From the NCBI GenBank assembly GCA_958450365.1, contig CAUEEP010000747.1, forward strand, positions 22,215 through 86,214: a stretch of 64,000 bases of DNA. Reading direction: 5' to 3'. Of this stretch, positions 9,549 through 18,722 are shown in pieces (within the stretch, counting starts at the first letter, position 1; each line of letters begins with the position of its first letter). This stretch comes from Mesorhabditis belari. Lineage: Eukaryota; Nematoda; Chromadorea; Rhabditida; Rhabditidae. The position numbers and the translations under genes were made by a program. The notes below the pieces were generated by a model. It was not told the DNA's origin. It did no database searches and saw only the letters and a list, made by a program, of their open reading frames with translations.

Positions 9549-10385
9549 TCACAAGAAATTTTCGAAGTGGCCTCCATCCGCTTTGATACAGGCTTCAATT
9601 CGCTTCTTTACAGAATCGACGGTGCGGCGGAGATAATTTGCATCTAAGTCGTTCCAGATTTTGATCAATTCTCGACGTAAATCATTCAAATTGGTGATTT
9701 TTCTATTTCTCAATTGTTCTTCCATAAAACCCCAAACCGAAAAGTCCAACGGATTGAGATCCGGGCTGTTTGCAGGCCATTGATCCTTCGTCAAAAAAGA
9801 GCAAATTTTGGTTTCGAGAAAGCGAATTGTTGTTTTGGCTCCGTGGTCCGGCGCCCAATCTTGTTGAAGGGTCAAATTGGGATGGCTCCTCTTCCATGGC
9901 ACCACAGCTTTCTCGAGAATCTCTTTTTGATAGACTTTTGCGTTAATCTTCACATTTTTATCGATAAAAACCAACGGGGTCTTGCCCGAAGCACTAATGC
10001 CACCCCAAACCATCAAACTTTTTGGAAAAAGACCTTTTGTAGCGACTTTTCGTTTACGAGTGCTCTTGAGAGCTGGACTGAGAAGTTGACGGTGATTTTG
10101 TGAGTTTTTAGCCACTTCCAAGGTGAAAATCTTCTCATCTGACCAAAGAACATCGTCAATGCGCCGCACCTTGAAAAAAGCTCGCAATTTCTTGCATTTC
10201 TCCTTCCGGTTTTGCTTGGCTTGATCGGTGAGCACTTGCCCGTTTAACAGTCGATAACTTCGAAGTCCGAGCTCATTTTTCACTATCGATTGAACCGAGA
10301 AACGCGAAATTTGAAGCTGTTTTGCCATCTTGTTCAAACTACGATCGTCTTTTCGCTCGATCCTCCTCTTGATGATCCCACGCAT
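9549..10385 (-). CDS. Tc1/mariner-superfamily transposase, DD37D type
   Basis: A 278-residue uninterrupted frame. An N-terminal helix-turn-helix (RSLNKMAKQLQISRFSVQSI, residues 16-35) binds the terminal repeats. The RNase H-like catalytic core has WSDEKIF (Asp83), LQQDWAPDHGAKT (Asp176) and SPDLNPLDFSVWG (Asp214). The last two Asp are separated by 37 residues, the DD37D spacing of nematode and insect mariner-like subfamilies. Such enzymes cut and paste DNA at TA sites in the nucleus. Known members are about 330-350 residues; the frame can be extended upstream of the first Met (GPKRTVNTRK) to a TGA near 10460, so the N-terminus is probably shortened. With all three Asp present and no stop, this is the best-preserved transposon here, though the missing 5' repeat argues against mobility. 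Confidence 0.9.
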   Translation of the reverse strand: MRGIIKRRIERKDDRSLNKMAKQLQISRFSVQSIVKNELGLRSYRLLNGQVLTDQAKQNRKEKCKKLRAFFKVRRIDDVLWSDEKIFTLEVAKNSQNHRQLLSPALKSTRKRKVATKGLFPKSLMVWGGISASGKTPLVFIDKNVKINAKVYQKEILEKAVVPWKRSHPNLTLQQDWAPDHGAKTTIRFLETKICSFLTKDQWPANSPDLNPLDFSVWGFMEEQLRNRKITNLNDLRRELIKIWNDLDANYLRRTVDSVKKRIEACIKADGGHFENFL

Positions 10386-10418
10386 CTTTCGGGTGTTAAC
10401 GGTCCTCTTTGGTCCTTT

Positions 10419-10605
10419 TTGGTACCTATTCGCGCCTCGTAGCCTAAGCCAGTGTCAAGAAGACTTAGAAAACAAGTTTTTAGTATTTTTCAAACCGCCC
10501 GTACTTGTAAAAAATGCGTCTTTGGTAGCAAAAATAGCCCTGAATTTTAGCTATTCTTTTGATACCTATTCGCGCCTCTAGCTTAAGCCAGTGTCAAGAA
10601 AACCC
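10419..10605. repeat. Direct repeat pair upstream of the transposase
   Basis: tacctattcgcgcctc plus taagccagtgtcaagaa occurs at 10421-10460 and again, with a 2-3 nt difference, at 10563-10602. The pair is about 140 bp apart and flanks unrelated sequence. It may mark an insertion or the degraded 5' end of the transposon. Confidence 0.7.
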
Positions 10606-10770
10606 ATCCAAAGATAGCCTCGGCAAGACTCTGAGGGTAATATACAGTATTTATGGTAATTAAAAAAAAACTTGGTACATAAATAACCAATGCTTTTCCC
10701 AGCTCCCGTTCAACGTTCAATGTTCGTGGGAAACGCGCAAACTCCGGCCGACCCGACCCGACGGCCGACA

Positions 10771-10980
10771 GTAAAGCTTTGATTTGTTCAGCCGATCTTT
10801 GATTTGTTCATCAAAGCTTTGACTTGTTCAGTAAAGCCTAGATTTGTTCAACAAAGCTTTGATTTGTTCAGTTTGTTCAGTAAAGCTTTGATTTGTTCTG
10901 CAAAGCTTTGATTTTTCAGTTTGTTCAGTAAAGCTTTGATTTGTTCAGCCGATCTTTGATTTGTTCAGTAAAGCTTGGAT
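10771..10980 (-). repeat. Satellite remnant at the outer end of the left arm
   Basis: About ten monomers of the same ~20-bp satellite that fills 18.7-43.6 kb, in the reverse orientation. Its unit order (gatcggctgaac, then a 9-nt ctgaacaaa insertion unit, then a tttgttgaac unit) corresponds to the first units at 18716-18850, so it belongs to the inverted duplication rather than being an independent seed. Confidence 0.9.
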
Positions 10981-11300
10981 CAGATATAGAAAGAAACAAA
11001 GATTATAAGATAGAAAAATCTAGAAAAAGATGGAAAGCTTTGGCAAGATGGAAAGATACAAAGATAGAAAGTATAGAAAAATATAGAAAGATACAAAGAT
11101 AGAAAGGGAGAAAAATATAGAAACTATATAGAAAGACATAGAATGATAGCAAGACATAGAAAGATAGAAAGATATTGAAAGATAAAGAAGATAGAAAGAT
11201 ATAGAAAGATAGAAAGACAGAGAAAGATATAGAAAGACATAGAAAGATATAGAAAGGCATAAAAAGATATAGAAAGATATTGAAAGATATAAGAATATAT
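10981..11300. repeat. agatagaaag simple repeat
   Basis: Degenerate 9-11 bp units of agatagaaag and agatatagaa. The part up to 11153 is present in the right arm (18549-18716). 11154-11410 has no counterpart there. The same repeat recurs at 51095-51345. Confidence 0.85.
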
Positions 11301-11329
11301 TGAAATATATTGTAAAAATAAAATATAAA

Positions 11330-11460
11330 ATCCTCCAGGAAAACCAGCAGATTCTGGCTTTATTCCTTTTACAAGGTAAAATCCAATGGAAAACCAGTAG
11401 ATTCTGGCGTTATTCTCTTTACAAGCTAAAATTTACAGGAAAACCTGCCGCTTTTGCCCT
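11330..11460 (-). repeat. ~55-bp tandem repeat around ccagaatctactgg
   Basis: Two and a half units read here as accagtagattctggc, ttattc, tttacaaggtaaaatcca and ggaaa. The same unit appears three times in the opposite orientation at 50165-50305 and once at 63590-63645. CCAG-x6-CTGG is itself an interrupted palindrome. Confidence 0.85.
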
Positions 11461-11467
11461 TTCGCCC

Positions 11468-11790
11468 TTGTAGGAACTAGATAGGGACTAGAAAGGGGCT
11501 TTGAAGGAGATTTAAAGAGCTTGATAGGCACGTAAGTAAGTAAGGATTATAAAAAGTGCTTCTAAGGAGCATTCAGCGGGCTTTAGGAAATAAATAAGGA
11601 CTCTAAAGGAGCTTTGAAAAAGCTTTCTGAGAACCAAATAGGCACTATGAAGGAACTTTAAGGGAGATTTATAGGGATTAAATAAGGACTAAATAAGCCT
11701 AAAGGAGCTTTATAGGACTCAACAAGGACTATAAACGAGCTTGAATGGAACTTTAAAGGAATTTGTAGGAACTAAATAAGGACTACTGCC
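11468..11790 (+). repeat. Degenerate ggagcttt / ggactaaataag repeat
   Basis: Purine-rich, loosely periodic sequence made of gggacta, aaataagga and ggagctttga variants. Its mirror is in the right arm at 18180-18470. Related blocks lie at 52965-53075 (opposite strand) and 60040-60180. No coding potential. Confidence 0.8.
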
Positions 11791-11799
11791 TGTAACCTG

Positions 11800-13153
11800 A
11801 ATGTGTGTGTTTTAGTCATACAATTAGAATAACTAAAATCAAAGGATATCAAGCATATGTTTTTCAGGCATAGGCGCGAAAGCTTCCTCAAGCATACAGA
11901 AAGATTAATCGAGGCAAAACAATCCGCAAATTGCTTTATTATAGGGGCTATCAGCGCGAAAACGGTTGGAACAGTCCGGGTCTAAACTCCTCTCCACGGG
12001 AACTTTCCTATGGTCGATTAGCGTCGGTTGTTCTCTTAGCACTTTACTTTTTGCACTTGTGCAAATTTTTTTGATATTGGTGGGTATTCCCGATTAGTTT
12101 GGGTGGGTGCTCCGGGAGTTTGGCAGGGTAATAGGCGATTTGGCGCCTTAGACTCAACTTGGGTTCGGACATTTATCTTCGACTCTTTCTCTTTTTTCTA
12201 CGAGATTGGCTCAACCTATTTATCAATACACAAAAGCTCTAAAGACGGAAAAGGGGAAAGAAGAAAGCGGCTTGCTTTCAAATAGTGATCGACCGCTGTT
12301 AGGAAAAAGGCTGGAAGGTTGTCGGTCTCAAAAAGGCACATGCCACCCTACTCTTTACTTCTCCACTCCCCATCCTTCCTCCTCAATCTTCCCCGTTGTT
12401 CCCGATGCATGGCCTCGATGAATTACCCTCAAAGTCGCGCGAAAGTGGTTTTCCCTGGCCCAATACGATTTCTCGAACTTTTTTAATTTTCATTTGGTCT
12501 GGACGATAAGTTCAGTGGCAAAAGCGTAGTTTCTTTATTGGATCAGTTTACTTCCTCTACCTATTTTTATCATTGACGCAACTTGTCGCCCCAGTCTCAT
12601 TCGAAGGTTTTGGGCTACGATAATGGATATAATAAAACTTGGTAGCAAACTCTGACTCATCCAAGCCTGGCTTAAGCATTCTTACAGTTCCGCGAAACCC
12701 GGGCCAACCTTTTTCAAGTTTAAGTTTTCTTTCGAAATCCAATCTAAGCGCGATGTGTTCCAAAACAGCTTTTTCCATTCTTTTCAGTCTTTCCCTCTCA
12801 AATCGACGATCTCAGCGATCGACCACCTGACCGAATTTTTTTGCATACTTCTTTCCATTGTCTTCTCCCCTCCCCGGCCACCAGATGCGATTTTCAGGTT
12901 TGAACATAGCTTGGAAAACTTAAATAGGCTCTAAGTATTACATCCTGGAACTAATCCACAACCACTAGCTTTAGACCGTAGTCCCCAAAATATTTTAGAA
13001 CTCGGACAAGGGTACTCCAAGTGATCCTGACCCTCGGAGCCCTAATTGAGTCATTAAATGAGCCTATTCCAGAATATTCCAACTAGTAATGCATAAGATC
13101 TGCATAAATTGAAGCCTGGATCCTAGGGCAATACTGAGAATACCACTGAAAAT
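11800..13153 (+). promoter_or_regulatory. BMP gene upstream region
   Basis: Unique sequence between the simple repeats and the inferred BMP start codon; it should hold promoter and 5' UTR. I found no convincing TATA box at a fixed distance. The whole block is duplicated in inverted orientation at 16804-18160, so any promoter here exists twice. Open frames at 12206-12421 (plus) and 12557-12778 (minus) are present in both arms; lacking motifs, they are not called as genes. Confidence 0.45.
12557..12778 (-). other. Unrecognised open frame in the arm (twin at 17170-17400)
   Basis: 73 codons here and 76 in the right-arm twin, with identical residues (MEKAVLEHIALRLDFERKLK, then EKGWPGFRGTVRMLK, then DESEFATKFYYIHYRSPKP). 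The composition is more protein-like than that of other short frames. It runs divergently from the BMP gene about 400 bp away. No family was recognised. Perfect conservation between arms reflects recent duplication and is not evidence of selection. A small divergent gene, an exon or chance are all possible. Confidence 0.3.
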
Positions 13154-15475
13154 ATGTTTTACAAGATCCAAAGACTAGAATCCGGCTCAAAACTTTCAGC
13201 TCCCCTTCTCACTCTCCTTATTTCCCTCTCGATTTCTTGGAGCTTCCTTTCGGCGCTGGAGGAGCTGAACGATCGAACGCCGAATCCGGGTAAAAAAGTC
13301 AAATAAAAATCAAGAATAAAAACTTTCAGGATTCCTGAGCCAGCTAGACGTTTTGCGTCTCCGAGACGGGTGGCATTTGAAAAATTTCACAATGTCACAA
13401 CAACAGCGCAGCCTGACGCCCGTCGACCCACAAACAGCTTCCATCCAGTACTTTTATCCGCAGGTTAGATTCAGATTCTTATTTGGGATTCGGTCTTGAA
13501 TTCTGGCGTTGGGGTGGGTGGTCATTGATCCAGCAGTTTTCCCGCAAATCAAGGCAGCATTTTTTAACATAAGGGCGGATCACGATTTTATCTAGTCCAT
13601 CTAATTTAGGAGATTCTAAAAGCGAATTCTGGGCTTGAGCTATCATTCAACCTTTCGCGGCCCGGCGAGCCAAATCCAATGAAGAAACCGGCAAAGCTGT
13701 TGTTGCAATTGAATTTCAAAGGTTGTGGAACAGTTCAAGTGGAACTTAAGGTCAAACTTCTCAAAAATATCTGGACGGTATCCAACTTTCAGAACTCCCC
13801 GCAACAGAACTGGACGATTTCTCCAAACCTCCACGCGTTTTGCTCGAGTTTGGCAAAAAGTCGGATCGATCTGGATGTCACTGAAGTGTTTCCCGGCAAT
13901 GATTTGGTGGCGTTGAAAAAGAAAAAGTGTACCGTAATATGGAGGGTTTTAGCTACCGTAATATGGAGGGTTTTAGCTTCTAAAAGATGGAAAAACTATT
14001 TTGATTTTTCAAAACAAACGAATGGTATGCTATCCAAACAAGTCTCAATTTAGCTCCAATTCACGCTCACCTTTTCGCCGTTTTTTTACGTGTTGCGTTC
14101 GCCTGAGGAGAAATACGCCTATTTGGTGGCTCATTATGAAAGCGCACCGACATGCCGCTTGAAGAGATTGGCTGATGGTGAGTTATAGGCATTTATAGAC
14201 AATCTGCAAGGCACACCACTTGTATCTTTTCACAATATTTCAGCCCACGCAAGAGTTTAGGAGTCAACCTAAAATATATCATATCCTGATCTCATTTAAC
14301 TTTAAAAAAGCAAAAAACTAAGAAGAATCCACTTTGCATTTGAGTCTTTTCATACAAAATTTTCAAGATGTCGATTGCAGACCAATGACTTGCATAATTA
14401 CACTAAAATTGAACGATAAACTAAAAATACACCATTTCAGCCTCATTTGAGCCAAAAAAGCCAATAAAGATTCAGTTCATTTGAGCCAATAAAGCTTGTT
14501 TTGGATGTTCTGGACCGCAGGAAACATTTTGCTGCTTTGGGTTGATTGCTCTTAAGAGACAAGTACATAAGGCACCAAATGACTGTAAGTAAAATCGAGA
14601 TCAAAAATCAGAACAGTCAACTACGTCTGGTTGGTGCCCATCCCAGATCACCCAAAAATAAGCTTTAGTGGAAACTAGGCATCAGCTTAGGTTCTAGTCC
14701 GAGCTACAAAAGACTTTGAAAAATTGTAGCGTAATTAGTTCGATATATAGTAGGCGTTCAAATCACCCAAAAGACTCTTTCAGACGACTTCAGCACTCTC
14801 CGGGCAAAACAAGGGCGAAAGGGCAAAGGCAAGGAGAAAGGACAAAAGTGGCCGGGAAAGGCTCGAAAAGAAGAAAGGCCCAGCCACGATTCCCGACAGC
14901 CGCATCGACGTTTGTGTCAGCGCGTCGGTATGTACGTGGATTTCAAGGAGTTCAACTGGGATTGGATTTTGTCGCCAAGTTAGTTTTTCGATTGGATTTT
15001 CTCCTCACTAAATCCCTTGGAAAATCTCATTAATCCAGGATTGGCAAGCAGGATTTGCAAAAAGCATTTTTCAGTTGGCTACAACGCATTTAAGTGTGTG
15101 GGTGAATGTTCGAACCCATTACCCGCTCGTCTGAACGCCACCAATCACGCGATTATACAGTCGCTTTTGAGCAGGTTCGTCAAATTCGGCTTCCAAACTG
15201 CTCAAAAAATGATTTTTTTAATGATGAGAATTTTATATTAGAAGGAGTTTTAACTTATATGCTAAAAAAGGTAATCTCTCTACAGACAAAAATTCAGCCT
15301 TAATCCGGAGATCCCTGGGCCGTGCTGTGTGGCCACCGAGACCTCAGCGCTCAACATTCTATACATGTTTGCAAATCTTTGACTTTGCCTCATTTTCCTT
15401 TACAGAGATTTCAACAACACAATTCAAATCAAGAACCATGATGAAATGCTGGTGGAAGCCTGCGGATGTCGATAA
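13154..15475 (+). CDS. BMP/DPP-like TGF-beta family ligand precursor
   Basis: Assembled by eye from eight exons: 13154-13289, 13330-13463, 13610-13933, 14054-14177, 14784-14978, 15075-15174, 15286-15366 and 15406-15475. All junctions are GT-AG and in phase, giving 387 residues, the usual BMP length. Residues 1-37 form a signal peptide ([20 protein letters not shown]). The prodomain shows [13 protein letters not shown] (BMP FNLSSIP motif), IDLDVTEV (FDVT motif) and [13 protein letters not shown] at 233-236 is a furin site. The basic stretch before the knot ([20 protein letters not shown]) could bind heparan sulphate. The cystine knot (284-387) has all seven Cys: [30 protein letters not shown] (canonical glycosylation site), [18 protein letters not shown] and VEACGCR. 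It should be a secreted, disulphide-linked dimeric ligand for BMP receptors acting through Smads. BMP2/4-DPP versus BMP5-8 was not resolved. The 24-bp duplication at the exon 3 donor gives two possible exon ends. The mature part is near certain; exon 3 boundaries are less so. Confidence 0.93.
13931..13978 (+). repeat. 24-bp tandem duplication spanning the BMP exon 3 donor
   Basis: Two exact copies of accgtaatatggagggtttt plus agct. Each contains the same acc/GTAATA donor, and both donors are in phase 0 because 24 is divisible by three. Use of the second adds eight residues (TVIWRVLA) to the prodomain. Confidence 0.85.
14260..14490 (+). repeat. Diverged inner inverted repeat (within BMP intron 4)
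   Basis: Aligns, reverse-complemented, with 16240-16475: gtcaacctaaaatatatcat, aatccactttgcat, ttacactaaaattgaac, cattt, cagcctcatttgagcc. Several substitutions and indels separate the copies, clearly more than between the main arms. An older or faster-evolving part of the fold-back. Confidence 0.75.
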
Positions 15476-16239
15476 AATCGCGTTGTGGCCGCGAGGTCGT
15501 TGAGTAAACGTGGAAAGTTCGTACCTCAGTTCGCAAGGTGACCCACTCTTGGCTTTGGTGTGTTCGTCTTGTTTTTTTGATTTATAGATTACCCTTTAAG
15601 CACTAATTTTAAAATTTATCAAATTTTAAATTTTTTCTTTTTCTGGGACCAACAGCTGCCACCAGCTGATTTTTTGAGAGACGAATGAAAAAAGGGATTT
15701 TGGTTTTGGTTTTTCGAATGGTTTACTTCAAGAAAATTCGAAATCTTGAAAAATTTGATGTTCTATTTTCTGGCACTTTGCCACACGACTTTTTGTTTTT
15801 AATTGCCACAAGACACTTTTGAATCTTTGATGTAATAATGTAATAATAATCCTTAACTCTTGTTCTCTCTTTTAAATTTTTTAAAAGTTCAAAAATGCAG
15901 AATTTTTTGACTTTTCGGATTACCTATTTAGCGTTTTTTTTTGTTTTTTAAAGTTTGCTTTCGAGAGCTCATTGAGTAGAGTGTTGAATTTGCCAAATCT
16001 TAGTTCGATTCTGGTCATGCTTCTTCAGATTTTTCCTCCATTTTCGGTTTCTTTTCGATTGACATCTATTCAGGCGCTGCATCTTTTTTCCTCCTGGATA
16101 GGTTTTTTCCAATTGTAATTTTACCGTTTTTGTGCGGATAAACTCAAATTAACGAGCTTCTCAAAAGTGTCTCTAAAAATGATGAAGCAGGTCTGAAACG
16201 AGTCAAACATTTTGTGAAAAATTGGAAATCCAAAACCAG
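15476..16239. other. BMP 3' flank and centre of the fold-back
   Basis: AT-rich sequence after the BMP stop codon. I see no canonical AATAAA on the plus strand. No other gene recognised. It would be the loop if the arms paired. Confidence 0.4.
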
Positions 16240-16475
16240 CTTCCCTGGCTCAAATGAGGCTGAATCTTTATTGGCTTATTTGGCTCAAATGAGGCTGAAA
16301 TGGAGTATTTTTAGTTTCTGGTTCAATTTTAGTGTAATTATTCAGGTCATGGGTGTCCAATCAACATCTTGAAACTTTTATATGAAAGAACCCAAAAAAC
16401 GCAAAGTGGATTCTTGTTAATTTTTGGTTTTTTTAAAGGTGAGTGCAATCAGGATATGATATATTTACAGGTTGA
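16240..16475 (-). repeat. Diverged inverted copy of BMP intron 4 sequence
   Basis: Partner of 14260-14490 (shared ctttattggct, ggctcaaatgaggctgaa, gtgtaattat, gcaaagtggattctt, caggatatgatatat, ggttgac). It lies directly inside the right arm, with exons 3 and 4 of the gene absent between them. Confidence 0.75.
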
Positions 16476-16551
16476 CTAATGAGGGAAATAAGGAGAGTGA
16501 GAAGGGGAGCTGAAAGTTTTGATTACTATTTAGATCTTATGCATTACTAGT
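16476..16551. other. Chimeric filler at the inner junction of the right arm
   Basis: The 76 bp between the diverged repeat and the near-identical arm consist of two short copies of sequence found elsewhere in the arm. 16480-16522 (agggaaataaggagagtgag, aaggggagctgaaagttttg) repeats 16731-16770. 16531-16550 (agatcttatgcattactag) repeats 16857-16875. Both copies share orientation with their sources. Typical of template switching during repair. Confidence 0.8.
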
Positions 16552-16803
16552 TGTTGTTGTGACATTGTGAAATTTTTCAAATGCCACCCGTCTCGGAGAC
16601 GCAAAACGTCTAGCTGGCTCAGGAATCCTGAAAGTTTTTATTCTTGATTTTTATTTGACTTTTTTACCCGGATTCGGCGTTCGATCGTTCAGCTCCTCCA
16701 GCGCCGAAAGGAAGCTCCAAGAAATCGAGAGGGAAATAAGGAGAGTGAGAAGGGGAGCTGAAAGTTTTGAGCCGGATTCTAGTCTTTGGATCTTGTAAAA
16801 CAT
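16552..16803 (-). pseudogene. Inverted copy of BMP exon 1, intron 1 and start of exon 2
   Basis: Exon 1 copy at 16668-16803 keeps the start codon, signal peptide and GT donor. Exon 2 copy at 16552-16627 keeps the AG acceptor and the first 76 bp, then breaks off inside the SQQQ codons into the filler at 16476-16551. With its own copy of the upstream region it could be transcribed leftward, toward the 3' end of the real gene. Transcripts from the two copies share about 250 complementary exon and intron bases. Translation would yield only a signal peptide plus a short tail. Confidence 0.85.
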
Positions 16804-18722
16804 ATTTTCAGTAGTATTCTCAGTATTGCCCTAGGATCCAGGCTTCAATTTATGCAGATCTTATGCATTACTAGTTGGAATATTCTGGAATAGGCTCATT
16901 TAATGACTCAATTAGGGCTCCGAGGGTCAGGATCACTTGGAGTACCCTTGTCCGAGTTCTAAAATATTTTGGGGACTACGGTCTAAAGCTAGTGGTTGTG
17001 GATTAGTTCCAGGATGTAATACTTAGAGCCTATTTAAGTTTTCCAAGCTATGTTCAAACCTGAAAATCGCATCTGGTGGCCGGGGAGGGGAGAAGACAAT
17101 GGAAAGAAGTATGCAAAAAAATTCGGTCAGGTGGTCGATCGCTGAGATCGTCGATTTGAGAGGGAAAGAATGAAAAGAATGGAAAAAGCTGTTTTGGAAC
17201 ACATCGCGCTTAGATTGGATTTCGAAAGAAAACTTAAACTTGAAAAAGGTTGGCCCGGGTTTCGCGGAACTGTAAGAATGCTTAAGCCAGGCTTGGATGA
17301 GTCAGAGTTTGCTACCAAGTTTTATTATATCCATTATCGTAGCCCAAAACCTTCGAATGAGACTGGGGCGACAAGTTGCGTCAATGATAAAAATAGGTAG
17401 AGGAAGTAAACTGATCCAATAAAGAAACTACGCTTTTGCCACTGAACTTATCGTCCAGACCAAATGAAAATTAAAAAAGTTCGAGAAATCGTATTGGGCC
17501 AGGGAAAACCACTTTCGCGCGACTTTGAGGGTAATTCATCGAGGCCATGCATCGGGAACAACGGGGAAGATTGAGGAGGAAGGATGGGGAGTGGAGAAGT
17601 AAAGAGTAGGGTGGCATGTGCCTTTTTGAGACCGACAACCTTCCAGCCTTTTTCCTAACAGCGGTCGATCACTATTTGAAAGCAAGCCGCTTTCTTCTTT
17701 CCCCTTTTCCGTCTTTAGAGCTTTTGTGTATTGATAAATAGGTTGAGCCAATCTCGTAGAAAAAAGAGAAAGAGTCGAAGATAAATGTCCGAACCCAAGT
17801 TGAGTCTAAGGCGCCAAATCGCCTATTACCCTGCCAAACTCCCGGAGCACCCACCCAAACTAATCGGGAATACCCACCAATATCAAAAAAATTTGCACAA
17901 GTGCAAAAAGTAAAGTGCTAAGAGAACAACCGACGCTAATCGACCATAGGAAAGTTCCCGTGGAGAGGAGTTTAGACCCGGACTGTTCCAACCGTTTTCG
18001 CGCTGATAGCCCCTATAATAAAGCAATTTGCGGATTGTTTTGCCTCGATTAATCTTCTGTATGCTTGAGGAAGCTTTCGCGCCTATGCCTGAAAAACATA
18101 TGCTTGATATCCTTTGATTTTAGTTATTCTAATTGTATGACTAAAACACACACATTCAGGTTACAGGCAGTAGTCCTTATTTAGTTCCTACAAATTCCTT
18201 TAAAGTTCCATTCAAGCTCGTTTATAGTCCTTGTTGAGTCCTATAAAGCTCCTTTAGGCTTATTTAGTCCTTATTTAATCCCTATAAATCTCCCTTAAAG
18301 TTCCTTCATAGTGCCTATTTGGTTCTCAGAAAGCTTTTTCAAAGCTCCTTTAGAGTCCTTATTTATTTCCTAAAGCCCGCTGAATGCTCCTTAGAAGCAC
18401 TTTTTATAATCCTTACTTACTTACGTGCCTATCAAGCTCTTTAAATCTCCTTCAAAGCCCCTTTCTAGTCCCTATCTAGTTCCTACAAGGGCGAAAGGGC
18501 AAAAGCGGCAGGTTTTCCTGTAAATTTTAGCTTGTAAAGAGAATAATTCTATGTCTTTCTATATAGTTTCTATATTTTTCTCCCTTTCTATCTTTGTATC
18601 TTTCTATATTTTTCTATACTTTCTATCTTTGTATCTTTCCATCTTGCCAAAGCTTTCCATCTTTTTCTAGATTTTTCTATCTTATAATCTTTGTTTCTTT
18701 CTATATCTAATCCAAGCTTTAC
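16552..18722 (-). repeat. Right arm of the fold-back inverted duplication
   Basis: Reverse complement of the left arm, with one large difference: the 257 bp at 11154-11410 of the left arm are missing, and the flanks are joined at 18548/18549 across a shared aa. The arm passes directly into the giant satellite at about 18716, so the duplication includes the first satellite units. Confidence 0.92.

Larger units (their letters stand above)
10771..13405 (+). repeat. Left arm of the fold-back inverted duplication
   Basis: Bases 11411-13405 are the reverse complement of 16552-18548, and 10771-11153 of 18549-18900. In the long stretches I compared I noticed only single differences: g near 12787, c near 13144 and a 1-nt indel near 11896. 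The arm contains satellite remnant, simple repeats, about 1.3 kb of unique BMP upstream DNA, BMP exon 1, intron 1 and the first 76 bp of exon 2. Near-identity means recent duplication or continuing gene conversion. Confidence 0.92.

Noticed and set aside
9714..10103. 129-codon plus-strand frame opposite the transposase
   Set aside because: Antisense shadow of the DD37D transposase; no motif of its own.
12103..12421. Open frames in the left arm and their twins at 17536-17854
   Set aside because: Identity between arms is explained by the recent duplication; no motif, no splice context and no independent sign of selection.
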